64,000 nt of DNA from Prolixibacteraceae bacterium UBA6029 (GCA_002429385.1 DIZL01000020.1:46498-110497); one strand, 5' to 3'; counted from the stretch's first letter, positions 1 through 9,130 are shown. The notes: generated by a model from the letters alone, not told the origin. Translations and numbers: made by a program.

Positions 1-1457
1 AAAAGATTGAACGAAGGCAGCGAAATTGGAATTGAATGCCTGATGCCATTTTGCCAGTCCTTTACAAGTGATTTGTCTAAAAGGTCGCTTTCTTTTGCAG
101 TTATTGAATTTTTTAGATTTCCTGAGTAACTGAAACTGATCTTATCGTACCACTTTGCTGGACCAACCTTGCCTTTAGAAAGGAACTTAAACGGATTAAC
201 TTTCGACATGTTAAAGGTTAATTCAGGCAAACTCAAAGAAATGGTTGTATCGCGTGAATTCTGAGAATGACGAAGGTTAATCGACATATTGAAAGGGCTA
301 TTCTCGAATTTACGGGAATACGATATACTGGATGATTTTTGTGTTTGTAAATAATTCTGAACCGAATTCGCATTGTTCATATACGAGTTCTCTTTATCAT
401 ATGAACTTGTAGACAAATTCACACTAGCAGAAAATGTTCGGTTCGGATTAGCTTTTGAGTCCTGCGAATGTGACCATGTCAGGCTGAATCCTTTTGTAGT
501 CCTGGCATCGGGAAGCGGTGCTTCGGAATATTTGTTCAGGTTATAACTAAAATCAAGTCCTCCGTTATATTTATATCTCACCCTGTAATTGGTGTGTACT
601 TTAGTCGCCCATGAACCCTTAGAATAAAAATCACCTCTTAGAGCCAGATCAAAATAATCGTTTGCAGCCCAGTAATAACCACCGTCTCTTAGAAAAAACC
701 CACGAGTTTGTTCTTCGCCGTAAGTTGGGATGAGGATACCTGAAGTATAGGTAGAAGTTGTTGGGAAATAACCAAATGGTATCATTGGGAAGTAAATCGG
801 AAAATCTTCCAGAACCAAATATGCCGGACCAGTAATGATTTTTTTATTCGAAATGACCTTTGCCCTGGTCATCCTCAGGTAAAAATGAGGAGGATCTGCA
901 TCACAGGTAGTATATTTCCCTTTCCTTAAAACAAATTCTTCCTTATTAATCTTCTTTGTTAATTCACTATGAAGAAATCCCTCCCCCTGAGCAGTTTTCA
1001 CATCGGTAATAATTCCCTTCTGTGTTTCAAAATTATACCTCATTGATTTAGATTCAAACTCATCCTTACCTTCCTTGAAAACCGGATTTCCGACTATTGT
1101 TCCGGTGGAATCAGGCAAGCCTTCGGCATATACTTCTTTTCTGGCCAGATCAAGCATGATGTAATCAGCCTTAAGCTCAATATTCTGATAATTGATTACC
1201 CCCTTCTTGTACATATATATCTTCTGATTTTCGAAGTCGGGAATAATTGAATCTTCAGCCGTATACGTAATTATATCCTCCAATACAGGTTTATGGATTG
1301 AATCAGCTGGTTCCGGATTTTCAGAACGAGAAATCGTATCACCAAGACTTGGCAAATTGGAAGTAGTAATCGTATCCGATTTCAGATTTAGCTGACCATA
1401 TGAAGAAAGGGCAACTAAAAATAATATATTTGTAAGAAGATTTTTTATCAAAACCAC
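1..1457 (-). CDS. lptD: LptD-like outer-membrane LPS assembly protein (partial, C-terminus outside window)
   Basis: The minus strand is open from a start near 1457 to the window edge, about 485 codons. It has a short signal peptide ending in SSYGQ, then an OstA-like segment (roughly residues 65-200, including YMLDLARKEVYAEG-like strands and a CDADPPHFYLR motif), then an aromatic-rich beta-barrel region containing DWQNGIRHSIPISLPSFN. This pattern is that of the Bacteroidota LptD-type proteins that insert lipopolysaccharide in the outer membrane. No ATG is available near the N-terminus: in-frame GTG (1457) and TTG (1451) follow a stop, and either gives a good signal peptide. It is transcribed divergently from the amidase. 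The C-terminal barrel lies beyond the window. Function is inferred from family likeness. Confidence 0.8.
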   Translation of the reverse strand, partial: MVLIKNLLTNILFLVALSSYGQLNLKSDTITTSNLPSLGDTISRSENPEPADSIHKPVLEDIITYTAEDSIIPDFENQKIYMYKKGVINYQNIELKADYIMLDLARKEVYAEGLPDSTGTIVGNPVFKEGKDEFESKSMRYNFETQKGIITDVKTAQGEGFLHSELTKKINKEEFVLRKGKYTTCDADPPHFYLRMTRAKVISNKKIITGPAYLVLEDFPIYFPMIPFGYFPTTSTYTSGILIPTYGEEQTRGFFLRDGGYYWAANDYFDLALRGDFYSKGSWATKVHTNYRVRYKYNGGLDFSYNLNKYSEAPLPDARTTKGFSLTWSHSQDSKANPNRTFSASVNLSTSSYDKENSYMNNANSVQNYLQTQKSSSISYSRKFENSPFNMSINLRHSQNSRDTTISLSLPELTFNMSKVNPFKFLSKGKVGPAKWYDKISFSYSGNLKNSITAKESDLLDKSLVKDWQNGIRHSIPISLPSFNL

Positions 1458-1494
1458 AGTTTATAAGATATGAACACAGATGCTGTTCATTGTG

Positions 1495-1502
1495 CAAAAA
1501 TA
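1495..1502 (-). promoter_or_regulatory. Predicted TAnnTTTG promoter for lptD
   Basis: On the minus strand this octamer reads TATTTTTG, matching the Bacteroidota -7 consensus TAnnTTTG. It lies about 38 bp upstream of the GTG/TTG start of lptD. No convincing -33 TTG is seen at the usual spacing. Confidence 0.5.
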
Positions 1503-1555
1503 TAAATAAGGCCTATACCTAAACGTCAAGGAATGTAAAATAATTTTAATATTTG

Positions 1556-1563
1556 TATTTTTG
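1556..1563 (+). promoter_or_regulatory. Predicted TAnnTTTG promoter for the amidase gene
   Basis: TATTTTTG matches the Bacteroidota -7 element. It overlaps the GTG that would begin the longest amidase reading frame, which argues that translation starts at the ATG at 1584 and the transcript has a very short leader. Confidence 0.5.
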
Positions 1564-1583
1564 TGCTGAAACACAAGCAAATT

Positions 1584-2939
1584 ATGATGAAGCAATATTA
1601 TTTCCGTACTTTTTTACTACTGTGCCTTAGCCTGTTAATGTCCCTAAAATCCTTTTCTGGGACTTCAAATAATAAAAACAACAAATCGCTTACTGTTATT
1701 ATTGATCCCGGGCATGGAGGTAAAGATCCCGGAGCAATAGGTAAAGACATTCGGGAGAAAGATATTGTACTGGGAGTTGGTCTGAAACTGGGGAAATACA
1801 TGAATGAAAATTTCCCGGATGTTAAGGTCATATTTACACGAAATACTGATGTTTTCGTTCCATTAATAGACCGATCGAGGATTGCCAATAAAAACAAGGC
1901 TGATTTGTTCATTTCAATTCATGCCAACTTTTGTGGAACACCAGCTACGAGAGGTACCGAAACGTATTTTCTTGGTGATGCGCGATTAAAAGAGAACCTG
2001 GAGATTACAAAGCAAGAAAATTCAGTAATTCTTCTCGAAGATAATTATGCCAATACGTATGAAGGGTATGATCCGAATTCGTCAGAATCAGATATAATAT
2101 TTTCAACAATTCAAAATGAATACCAAAGCCAGAGTTTATCCTTCGCCTGGGATATTCAACGACAATTCCAATCAAGGATCAATAGTTCTAACCGCGGGCC
2201 TAAACAGGCAGGGTTTCTGGTGCTTCGAATGTCTTCAATGCCGAGCGTTTTAATCGAAACCGGATTTATAAGTAATCCTGCTGAAGCCACTTATCTTAAG
2301 AGTGAAGAAGGACAGCAAAGTATAGCCATGTCGATAATTAATGCATTTCGGAAATTTAAGGCAAAATATTCAAGTGCAAATATTCCATTAACGGCTGAAA
2401 CTAAATCAATACCTAACAATCATCGTGTTGCTGCTGATTTAAAAGCAGAATCGGTAAAAAAGAATAATGCAAATGAATTAACACGGGATATCAGTCCTGC
2501 TGAAAAGACTGTAAAAATAGAAATATCTTCGGTAAAACCTGAAAACTTATCAACGAAAGACACATCAAAAAAGACTAACGAGAATAAACCATCAATTGAA
2601 AAGACTGCATCTATTGCAGAAAAGAAAATCCACAAAGAAATCAACGCAGCGGCAGGGGCATCAACATCAAACAGTTCTTCGGGGGAAAATAGTAAATATT
2701 ATAGTGTACAGATTGGAGCAAATACGATTCCGGTAGAACCAACAGCATCAAATTTCAAAGGATTAAAAGATGTCCGAAGGGAAAAAAGCGACAAATATTT
2801 CCGCTATTATATTGGGAGAGAATCTTCAATTGAGCAAATTACACCACTTCTACGAAAAATACAATTAAAATTTTCACAGGCATTCATCGTGTCTTTTGTT
2901 GATGGTAAGCGAATTATCATTAATACCGAAACCAAATAA
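1584..2939 (+). CDS. N-acetylmuramoyl-L-alanine amidase (Amidase_3) with C-terminal SPOR-like region
   Basis: A periplasmic zinc amidase that cleaves the amide bond between muramic acid and the peptide stem. After a signal peptide (residues 1-26) the catalytic domain shows DPGHGGKDPGA (zinc His about residue 44), the REKD glutamate, FISIHAN (second zinc His) and VLIETGFISNP (catalytic Glu). A Lys/Ser-rich linker follows, then a C-terminal segment of about 75 residues resembling a SPOR domain (YYSVQIGA...FIVSF), which in this family binds denuded glycan at division sites. A longer frame begins with GTG at 1563, but that codon sits in the predicted promoter, so ATG 1584 is preferred (451 aa). 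The mlaD-like gene follows in the same direction. Confidence 0.88.
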   Translation: MMKQYYFRTFLLLCLSLLMSLKSFSGTSNNKNNKSLTVIIDPGHGGKDPGAIGKDIREKDIVLGVGLKLGKYMNENFPDVKVIFTRNTDVFVPLIDRSRIANKNKADLFISIHANFCGTPATRGTETYFLGDARLKENLEITKQENSVILLEDNYANTYEGYDPNSSESDIIFSTIQNEYQSQSLSFAWDIQRQFQSRINSSNRGPKQAGFLVLRMSSMPSVLIETGFISNPAEATYLKSEEGQQSIAMSIINAFRKFKAKYSSANIPLTAETKSIPNNHRVAADLKAESVKKNNANELTRDISPAEKTVKIEISSVKPENLSTKDTSKKTNENKPSIEKTASIAEKKIHKEINAAAGASTSNSSSGENSKYYSVQIGANTIPVEPTASNFKGLKDVRREKSDKYFRYYIGRESSIEQITPLLRKIQLKFSQAFIVSFVDGKRIIINTETK

Positions 2940-2994
2940 CCATCAGGGAGATCGGAATTAAAAAAATCTATTAGGTTTCCTGATTATTGCTGTT

Positions 2995-3002
2995 TAGCTT
3001 TG
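2995..3002 (+). promoter_or_regulatory. Predicted TAnnTTTG promoter for the MCE gene
   Basis: TAGCTTTG matches the Bacteroidota -7 consensus and lies 28 bp before the ATG of the MCE-family gene. A clear -33 TTG is not seen, so this is a single-element call. Confidence 0.45.
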
Positions 3003-3030
3003 TATTAGGAAAACTTAAACATCAAGAAGT

Positions 3031-4290
3031 ATGATAAAAATTTCGAAATATACCAAATTAGGCTTTTTAGTACTTGCCAGCTTATTTATTCTTATTTGGG
3101 GAATAAACTATCTTAAAGGAATCGATATACTAAGGCGGAATACAAATTACTTCGTTGTATATGACAAGATTGACGGATTACTAAAGTCAAGTTCAGTATC
3201 CATTAATGGATACCAGGTCGGCCAGGTTTCAGAGATCAAATTTTTGGGTGACTATTCCGGTCGACTATTAGTTACATTATCGCTTAAGGGAGATTATAAA
3301 ATTGCCAAAGGTTCAACCGCAACAATTGTTTCAAGCGATATTATGGGAACAAAATCGATCAAACTTGAAATTGTACATTCTGGAATATATTACAATCCAA
3401 ACGACACCCTACCTGGAACAACTGAAAAAGATTTAAAAGAACAGGTCAGCATGCAGGTACTTCCTTTGAAGAAGAAAGCAGAAGAGTTAATTGCTTCACT
3501 TGATTCGGCATTGACAGTAGTAACCTATGTTTTCAATAAAAGAACCAGACAAAATCTAACACAGAGTTTCGAAAATATTAATCGTACGATTGCAAACCTT
3601 GAATCAGCATCAATTCAGTTGAAAGAAACTATGAACAGTGGTAAAATCAACTCAATTATAACAAATATAGATAGTATCAGCACTACAGTTAAACACAGTT
3701 CAGGAGCTATAACAAATCTTATTAAAAACATGTCATCCATGTCTGATACACTTTCAAGATTGAATATCAGTCCAGTTTTTGCTGAAATAGGCGCTTCTGT
3801 TTCGGGTTTAAAAACAATCATTCAAAAACTGAATACAACTGATAGCTCTGCTGGTATGTTGATTAATGATCCTGTGTTATATAAAAATCTGAATAGTTTA
3901 GCAGGGAGTCTTGATTTACTTTTGAAAGATGTTCGTAATAATCCCAAACGTTACGTTCACTTTTCTGCGTTCAATATTGGAAAGGATGTTTATATTACTG
4001 CAAGACCATCTACCCTGGATGAAAAGAATCAGATAATTTATAAAATACATTTAATTTCAAGTTCCGCAAAATTATCGATTGAATCATCATTTTTCAAAGG
4101 ATTAGGTCCAATTGAAGAAATAAAGGTTAGCGACACCTACAATTACATGGCTGGAAAATCTGCCGATTTTGAAATCATTTCCAAACTACTTGAGACCGCA
4201 AAAATCAATTTTCCCGATGCAAGTTTAGTAGCTTTTAAGAATGGAAGGAAAATTAAACTGGAGAAAGCAATCAAAAAACGAGCAAATTAG
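3031..4290 (+). CDS. MlaD-family (MCE domain) lipid-transport substrate-binding protein
   Basis: A 419-residue protein with one N-terminal membrane anchor (about residues 9-27, GFLVLASLFILIWGINYL) and an MCE domain immediately after it (about residues 38-115: VYDKIDGLLKSSSVSINGYQVGQV...). The rest is a long, largely helical region with low-complexity Ser/Thr/Asn segments, typical of MCE proteins that form hexameric rings and tunnels. Family members are the substrate-binding subunits of ABC systems that move phospholipids across the periplasm. The permease and ATPase partners (MlaE/MlaF) are not in this window. It follows the cell-wall amidase and precedes dnaA. The transported lipid is unknown. 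Confidence 0.85.
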   Translation: MIKISKYTKLGFLVLASLFILIWGINYLKGIDILRRNTNYFVVYDKIDGLLKSSSVSINGYQVGQVSEIKFLGDYSGRLLVTLSLKGDYKIAKGSTATIVSSDIMGTKSIKLEIVHSGIYYNPNDTLPGTTEKDLKEQVSMQVLPLKKKAEELIASLDSALTVVTYVFNKRTRQNLTQSFENINRTIANLESASIQLKETMNSGKINSIITNIDSISTTVKHSSGAITNLIKNMSSMSDTLSRLNISPVFAEIGASVSGLKTIIQKLNTTDSSAGMLINDPVLYKNLNSLAGSLDLLLKDVRNNPKRYVHFSAFNIGKDVYITARPSTLDEKNQIIYKIHLISSSAKLSIESSFFKGLGPIEEIKVSDTYNYMAGKSADFEIISKLLETAKINFPDASLVAFKNGRKIKLEKAIKKRAN

Positions 4291-4579
4291 TTAAAGATAG
4301 ATTTAAAAATTATTGTAAAACATGCTATAATCCTTTATTGGTATGTATTTGCCCAATCTAATAAATTAAAAGCCTGATAATCAAATATATAAATATAATT
4401 AAAAAATATTAAACTTTTTTTGATTTTTAAATGCCTGAGTTATAAAGTACTTATCTTTTTTTGGTAAAAGTCAATAGCAAATGCATTTTTTTTCTACATT
4501 TTTTTTCGCAAAATTTGCTTTCAGGGAAAAAAATCAGGGAATACAACTTAGTCAAACTTTTTTAATATCAGGCTCCAAA

Positions 4580-6010
4580 ATGATTAATGATTATCGTTTG
4601 GTTTGGGATCGTTGTCTGTCAATTATTCGAGACAATGTTCCAGGCATTAGTTTTAAGACATGGTTTGAGCCAATCGTTCCAGTCAATCTGGATGATGAAG
4701 TTCTTACTATTCAGGTTCCAAGTCCATTTTTTTACGAATATCTTGAAGAACAGTACATCGACTTGCTCAGGAAAACTTTGAGAAAAGAGCTGGGGCAGGG
4801 AGCCAAGTTGGAGTATGTTGTGGTAATGAGTAACAATCAAAGTAACTCGCAACCTTATACCGTAAAATATCCGACGAACAACAACAGTAAGATTCAAAAT
4901 AAACCAATGAGTATTCCCCTGAAGACCGAAGGAAAGTCTTCAATACGAAATCCATTTATTATTCCCGGGATTCAGAAGATCCAGATTGATCCGCAATTAA
5001 GGCTTGATAATAACTTCGATAATTTTGTTGAAGGTGAATGTAACCGTCTGGCACGTAGTGCTGGCTATGCTGTATCGCAAAACCCAGGAGGCACAGCGTT
5101 TAATCCACTCATGATTTATGGCAATTCAGGTCTCGGCAAAACCCATCTGGCACATGCTATTGGCATCGAAGTCAAAGAGCGTCATCCAGATAAAGTAGTA
5201 CTTTACGTAAATGCCAATAAATTTCAAACTCAATTTACCGAAGCAACCCGCAACAACAACAGAAACGATTTTCTGAATTTTTACCAAATGATAGATGTCC
5301 TGATTCTTGACGATGTTCAGGAATTTGCCGGCAAGGAAAAGACTCAGGAAACATTCTTCCATATTTTTAATCATTTGCATCAGAGTGGCAAGCAGCTAAT
5401 TCTGACTTCTGATAAACCACCAATTGAACTGAAAGGACTTGAACAAAGGCTTCTTTCAAGATTCAAATGGGGATTAACTGCTGATTTGCAGCAACCCAGT
5501 TTCGAAACACGGATGGATATACTGAAGCGTAAGACTTACAAAGATGGGATTGAAATTTCTATCGATATTATGGAATATATTGCCTCTCACATAACTACCA
5601 ATGTCAGGGAACTCGAAGGTGCCCTGGTTTCTCTTCTTGCCCAATCAACGCTGAATAAAAAGGAAATAACAATCGAGCTGGCCAGCGAAATGATTAATAA
5701 GCTAGTCAAAAACTCGAAACGCGAATTATCTATCGACTATATTTCAAAAGTGGTTTGTGATTATTTTAATATGCCGGTAGATTCACTTCAGGCAAAAACC
5801 CGCAAGCGCGAAGTTGTTCAGGCTCGTCAGCTGGCAATGTATTTTTCCAAGAGCATGACCAAATCATCGCTTGCATCCATCGGTTCTCAAATCGGCAACA
5901 AGGACCATGCAACTGTACTTCATGCTTGCAAAACGGTAAATAATCTAAAAGAAACAGACAAGGCTTTTAAGCTTTGTGTCGACGAGATAGAAAAGAAACT
6001 GAAATTATAA
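4580..6010 (+). CDS. dnaA: Chromosomal replication initiator protein DnaA
   Basis: DnaA is the AAA+ ATPase that opens the replication origin. Visible parts are domain I (MINDYRLVWDRCL..., residues 1-90), a low-complexity linker, AAA+ Walker A GNSGLGKTH (about residue 181), Walker B VLILDDVQ (about 240), and the DNA-binding domain IV signature GNKDHATVLHACKTV near residue 445. The frame is open upstream to 4481, but those 33 codons are not DnaA-like and the ATG at 4580 gives the normal N-terminus (476 aa). The 289 bp upstream are very AT-rich, yet I see no copies of the TTATCCACA DnaA box there or in the 158 bp downstream, so this is not obviously the origin. Confidence 0.97.
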   Translation: MINDYRLVWDRCLSIIRDNVPGISFKTWFEPIVPVNLDDEVLTIQVPSPFFYEYLEEQYIDLLRKTLRKELGQGAKLEYVVVMSNNQSNSQPYTVKYPTNNNSKIQNKPMSIPLKTEGKSSIRNPFIIPGIQKIQIDPQLRLDNNFDNFVEGECNRLARSAGYAVSQNPGGTAFNPLMIYGNSGLGKTHLAHAIGIEVKERHPDKVVLYVNANKFQTQFTEATRNNNRNDFLNFYQMIDVLILDDVQEFAGKEKTQETFFHIFNHLHQSGKQLILTSDKPPIELKGLEQRLLSRFKWGLTADLQQPSFETRMDILKRKTYKDGIEISIDIMEYIASHITTNVRELEGALVSLLAQSTLNKKEITIELASEMINKLVKNSKRELSIDYISKVVCDYFNMPVDSLQAKTRKREVVQARQLAMYFSKSMTKSSLASIGSQIGNKDHATVLHACKTVNNLKETDKAFKLCVDEIEKKLKL

Positions 6011-6017
6011 TAGCTGG

Positions 6018-6042
6018 AGCAGGTCATATGACCTGCTTTTTT
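6018..6042 (+). terminator. Intrinsic terminator after dnaA
   Basis: A perfect 20-nt palindrome, AGCAGGTCATATGACCTGCT, begins 8 bp after the dnaA stop and is followed by a T run. It looks like a Rho-independent terminator. Confidence 0.85.
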
Positions 6043-6168
6043 GTTCCATGAAAAATCAGATTAAATGATTTATATTGGATCCTCCATATTTGGAGAAAAG
6101 CTTTCGAAGATTAATTTTGCAGGAGTATTATTCGTAGTTATCGCCATCTTGACATTAATGAAATATTG

Positions 6169-6768
6169 ATGGAAGACACTTACAAAACCATATCACAGTC
6201 TTCTGAAGGGATTTATAAAGAAAAAGGAAGTAAATTTATTTCACTGGCATATCCTGTGACTTCAGAAGACCAGATCAGGGAGATTGTGCAATTTCTTAAA
6301 AAAGAGCACCATTCGGCCCGGCATCATTGTTATGCATGGCGATTAGGTCATGAAAAAACACATTTCAGAGCAAACGATGACGGTGAACCCTCTTCCACTG
6401 CCGGCAAACCAATTCTGGGACAAATACAGAGTTTCGACCTTACCAATATTCTGATTGTTGTTGTCAGGTATTTTGGCGGGACACTTCTTGGTGTGAGCGG
6501 ACTAATCAATGCCTATCGGAATGCTGCTCTGGATGCAATCAATCAGGCAGAAATTGTTGAACTGCTGGTTGAACAACAACTATTAATTGAATTCGGATAT
6601 GAAAGCATGAACGAAGTCATGAAGATTTTTAAGGATGAAAAACTACCACAGACAGATCCCCGGTTTGATCTTAATTGCAGGATTCAAACGCAAATCAGGT
6701 TAAATGAATTATTAAGGATTGAAGAAGGATTGAAAAAAATTGAAGGACTTAAAATTTTGCATATTTAA
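6169..6768 (+). CDS. YigZ/IMPACT family protein (UPF0029)
   Basis: A 199-residue protein of the YigZ/IMPACT family. The N-terminal domain carries the signature segments HHSARHHCYAWRLG, DDGEPSSTAGKPIL and VVVRYFGGTLLGVSGLINAYR (about residues 45-125), followed by the usual C-terminal alpha/beta domain. Family members are linked to translation or to modulation of protein kinases in eukaryotes, but the bacterial role is not settled. ATG 6169 is taken as start rather than the TTG three bases before it. The gene sits alone between the dnaA terminator and the pyr leader. Confidence 0.85.
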   Translation: MEDTYKTISQSSEGIYKEKGSKFISLAYPVTSEDQIREIVQFLKKEHHSARHHCYAWRLGHEKTHFRANDDGEPSSTAGKPILGQIQSFDLTNILIVVVRYFGGTLLGVSGLINAYRNAALDAINQAEIVELLVEQQLLIEFGYESMNEVMKIFKDEKLPQTDPRFDLNCRIQTQIRLNELLRIEEGLKKIEGLKILHI

Positions 6769-6869
6769 TAGGTCCTGTTTACATTCGATGTCAGGTGTTA
6801 ATAACCTTTTCATAACTATTAAACGATATTAATACGTACATCGTAAAAACAGCTTAATTTTAGACTTTG

Positions 6870-7064
6870 ATGGAACGCCTGAATAATCAATATTCCCAAT
6901 TCGTAGGTGAAATGCTTCACTTGCGTGATAGTTTCCCAACTTTCCCGTTTCCTGTCCATCAATTAAACGTTACAACATTACATTTTTATCCGGATTCCGG
7001 GATAACTATTAAAACCAACAGAAAGAAAGCTTCTGTTGGTTTTTTTTTGCTTTGCATTCCTTAA
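6870..7064 (+). CDS. Possible pyrBI leader ORF (pyrL-like)
   Basis: A 64-codon frame starts at ATG 6870, runs through an intrinsic terminator and ends in TAA 12 bp before pyrB. It begins MERLNNQYSQF and includes a stretch encoded by pyrimidine-rich DNA (SFPTFPFP, 6930-6957). I recognise no protein family. The layout (short ORF spanning the terminator and stopping just ahead of pyrB, with a T tract at 6983-6987) matches the arrangement of the enterobacterial pyrBI leader, where UTP level controls readthrough. A chance ORF is the alternative explanation. Confidence 0.35.
   Translation: MERLNNQYSQFVGEMLHLRDSFPTFPFPVHQLNVTTLHFYPDSGITIKTNRKKASVGFFLLCIP
7011..7048 (+). terminator. Intrinsic terminator/attenuator upstream of pyrB
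   Basis: The arms AAAACCAACAGAA (7011-7023) and TTCTGTTGGTTTT (7031-7043) pair perfectly, with a 7-nt loop and a T run to 7048. It lies 28 bp before the pyrB start, so transcripts reaching pyrB from upstream must pass it. The left-arm sequence recurs as AAAACAACAGAAA at 7063-7075, directly before the ATG, so the right arm could pair alternatively with the pyrB start region. Confidence 0.8.
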
Positions 7065-7076
7065 AACAACAGAAAT

Positions 7077-7985
7077 ATGAAAAAAGATTTAATTTCAATA
7101 ACTGATTATTCAAAAGAAGATTACCTGCGAATCTTAGAACTTGCAGCTGATTTTGAGAAAAACCCAAACCAAAGACTGCTTGATGGAAAAGTAGTAGCCT
7201 CGTTGTTTTTTGAACCATCGACCCGTACCCGTTTAAGCTTCGAAACAGCAATCAATCGTTTAGGAGGAAGAATTATCGGGTTTTCTGATGCCGGATCATC
7301 CAGTGTCTCTAAAGGTGAGACCTTGCATGACACCATACGCATGGTCAGCAATTATGTCGATCTGATTGTAATGAGGCACCCTCTTGAAGGCAGCTCACGA
7401 TATGCTGCCGAAGTGGCTTCCGTTCCTGTGATTAATGCTGGCGATGGTGCCAACCAGCATCCGACTCAAACATTACTGGACATGTACTCAATCCTGAAAA
7501 CCCAGGGAACTCTTGATAACATCAATATTTTCATGGTTGGTGACCTGAAATACGGACGTACAGTTCATTCCTTACTGATGGCCATGTCGCAATTCGAAAA
7601 TCCCGTTTTCAACTTTATTGCTCCTGAAGAACTTGCCATGCCTGAAGAATACAAACTTTTTCTGAAGGAAAAAGGGATCAGATATTTCGAACACACCGAA
7701 ATCAATGATAACATTAATCACGCCGACATTATTTACATGACCCGTGTTCAGAAGGAAAGGTTTATGGACCCCATTGAATATGAGAAAGTAAAAAATGTAT
7801 ATATACTTCGGAACAGCATGTTGGAGAATACCAAGCCAAACATGCGCATTCTCCATCCACTTCCACGCATCAACGAAATTCATCCTGACGTTGATAACAA
7901 CGAAAAAGCCTATTATTTCGAGCAAGCCCGCAACGGTGTCTTTACCCGCCAGGCAATTATTGCACATATTCTTAATCTAAAATAA
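7077..7985 (+). CDS. pyrB: Aspartate carbamoyltransferase catalytic chain
   Basis: This enzyme condenses carbamoyl phosphate and aspartate to carbamoyl aspartate, the first committed step of pyrimidine synthesis. The carbamoyl-phosphate motif FEPSTRTRLSFETA (about residues 47-60), the MRHPLEGSSRYAAE loop, HPTQTLLDMY and the aspartate-binding HPLPR motif near residue 262 are all intact. At 302 aa it has the usual length of the short catalytic chain. pyrI follows after 8 bp, so the dodecameric allosteric enzyme is expected. An attenuator-like hairpin precedes it. Confidence 0.96.
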   Translation: MKKDLISITDYSKEDYLRILELAADFEKNPNQRLLDGKVVASLFFEPSTRTRLSFETAINRLGGRIIGFSDAGSSSVSKGETLHDTIRMVSNYVDLIVMRHPLEGSSRYAAEVASVPVINAGDGANQHPTQTLLDMYSILKTQGTLDNINIFMVGDLKYGRTVHSLLMAMSQFENPVFNFIAPEELAMPEEYKLFLKEKGIRYFEHTEINDNINHADIIYMTRVQKERFMDPIEYEKVKNVYILRNSMLENTKPNMRILHPLPRINEIHPDVDNNEKAYYFEQARNGVFTRQAIIAHILNLK

Positions 7986-7993
7986 TTACTGCC

Positions 7994-8464
7994 ATGCCCG
8001 ATAGTTTAAAAAAGAAATTAAAGCTGAAAGTAAGTGCAATCAACAATGGCACTGTGATTGATCACATTCCTTCTGAAAACCTTTTTAAGGTTATTTCAAT
8101 TCTGGGGCTTCAGAATGTGAAGACTCAGATAACCTTTGGAGCCAATTTTGAAAGCGAAAAACTGGGGAGTAAAGCCATAATCAAGCTTTCTGATGTGTTT
8201 TTTGAAGATGATGAAATCAATAAAATCTCTCTCATTGCACGCAATGCAAAACTTAATATCATCCGTGACTACGAAGTAGTAGAAAAAAGAGTGGTTGAGG
8301 TACCTGATAAGGTAATTGGCATTGTAAAATGCTTTAATCCAAAGTGCATTACGAATAACGAAGAAATAACTACATACTTCAACGTCATCTCAAAAAATCC
8401 TTTAGACCTGAAATGTAAGTATTGCGAGAAGATTACACACGAAGATCAAATGGTAATCAAATGA
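7994..8464 (+). CDS. pyrI: Aspartate carbamoyltransferase regulatory chain
   Basis: The regulatory subunit binds ATP/CTP and holds catalytic trimers together. The N-terminal allosteric domain (KVSAINNGTVIDHIP...) is followed by the zinc domain with CFNPKC and CKYCEK, giving the four structural cysteines in CX4C...CX2C form. At 156 aa it is of normal length. Its TGA stop overlaps the ATG of the GAF protein gene (ATGA), indicating a pyrB-pyrI-GAF operon. Confidence 0.95.
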   Translation: MPDSLKKKLKLKVSAINNGTVIDHIPSENLFKVISILGLQNVKTQITFGANFESEKLGSKAIIKLSDVFFEDDEINKISLIARNAKLNIIRDYEVVEKRVVEVPDKVIGIVKCFNPKCITNNEEITTYFNVISKNPLDLKCKYCEKITHEDQMVIK

Positions 8465-8916
8465 AAACACCAAATTTTAACGAAATATACCAAACCATAT
8501 CCAAACTGGTTAAAAATAATCCAGAGGATATCCTGCTTCGCATTTGTAATCTGCTGAAACAAGAAGTCTATCATTACGACTGGGTCGGCTTTTATATATT
8601 GGATCCGTTAAAGAATGAATTAGTTTTGGGTCAGTTTGCCGGGAAACCTACCCCGCACACTCATATTGCAGTTGGAAAGGGCATTTGTGGACAGGTTGCC
8701 GAAAGTGGACAGGCTATGATCGTTCAGGATGTGACCCAGATTGAAAACTACATTTCGTGTGGACTGGACGTTCAATCAGAAATTGTCGTCCCGGTTATGA
8801 AAAATGGAAGGTTTGTAGCCGAACTGGATATTGATAGTCACTCTCCTGCCCCGTTTACTTCTGAAGACAATGAGTTTTTGGCTAAAGTCTGTGATTTGCT
8901 GGTCGATCATTTCTGA
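8461..8916 (+). CDS. GAF-domain protein, free methionine-R-sulfoxide reductase-like
   Basis: A 151-residue single GAF domain protein. The order GKGICGQVAESGQ, YISCGLDVQSEIVVPV and LDIDSHSPAPFTSEDNEFL is that of the fRMsr (MsrC) family, which reduces free methionine-R-sulfoxide. The cysteine in the YISCG segment aligns with the catalytic one, and the GICG cysteine also matches a family cysteine; the third family cysteine seems absent. The start is ATG 8461, overlapping the pyrI stop. Its place in a pyrimidine operon has no obvious metabolic logic. Enzyme activity is inferred. Confidence 0.75.
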   Translation: MKTPNFNEIYQTISKLVKNNPEDILLRICNLLKQEVYHYDWVGFYILDPLKNELVLGQFAGKPTPHTHIAVGKGICGQVAESGQAMIVQDVTQIENYISCGLDVQSEIVVPVMKNGRFVAELDIDSHSPAPFTSEDNEFLAKVCDLLVDHF

Positions 8917-9032
8917 AGTATAATTTTTTAGGCTGGTGATATACTGTTTCATCCTTAATTTATTTGGCCTTTAATTTAATTTAACAGCTTTAAATGCACA
9001 AAACAAGATAATTTGATCCTTTGGTTCGTTAA

Positions 9033-9078
9033 GATGGTGTAAATTGCAGAATTTTTAAATCCTGTAATTTACACTATC
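9033..9078. other. Stable 17-bp stem-loop between the GAF and DedA genes
   Basis: Arms 9033-9049 and 9062-9078 pair over 17 positions. The two non-Watson-Crick positions would be G-U pairs in RNA, and the loop is 12 nt. No long T run follows, so it is either a weak terminator or a structured 5' leader element for dedA. The rest of the 214-bp gap shows nothing recognisable. Confidence 0.5.
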
Positions 9079-9130
9079 TGTTTTATATGATATCAGGATT
9101 AAAAAAAAGATCAATTATCTTTTAAATGCT

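Noticed and set aside
4291..4579. Replication origin next to dnaA
   Set aside because: The DNA is AT-rich, but no TTATCCACA-type DnaA boxes are visible here or just after dnaA.
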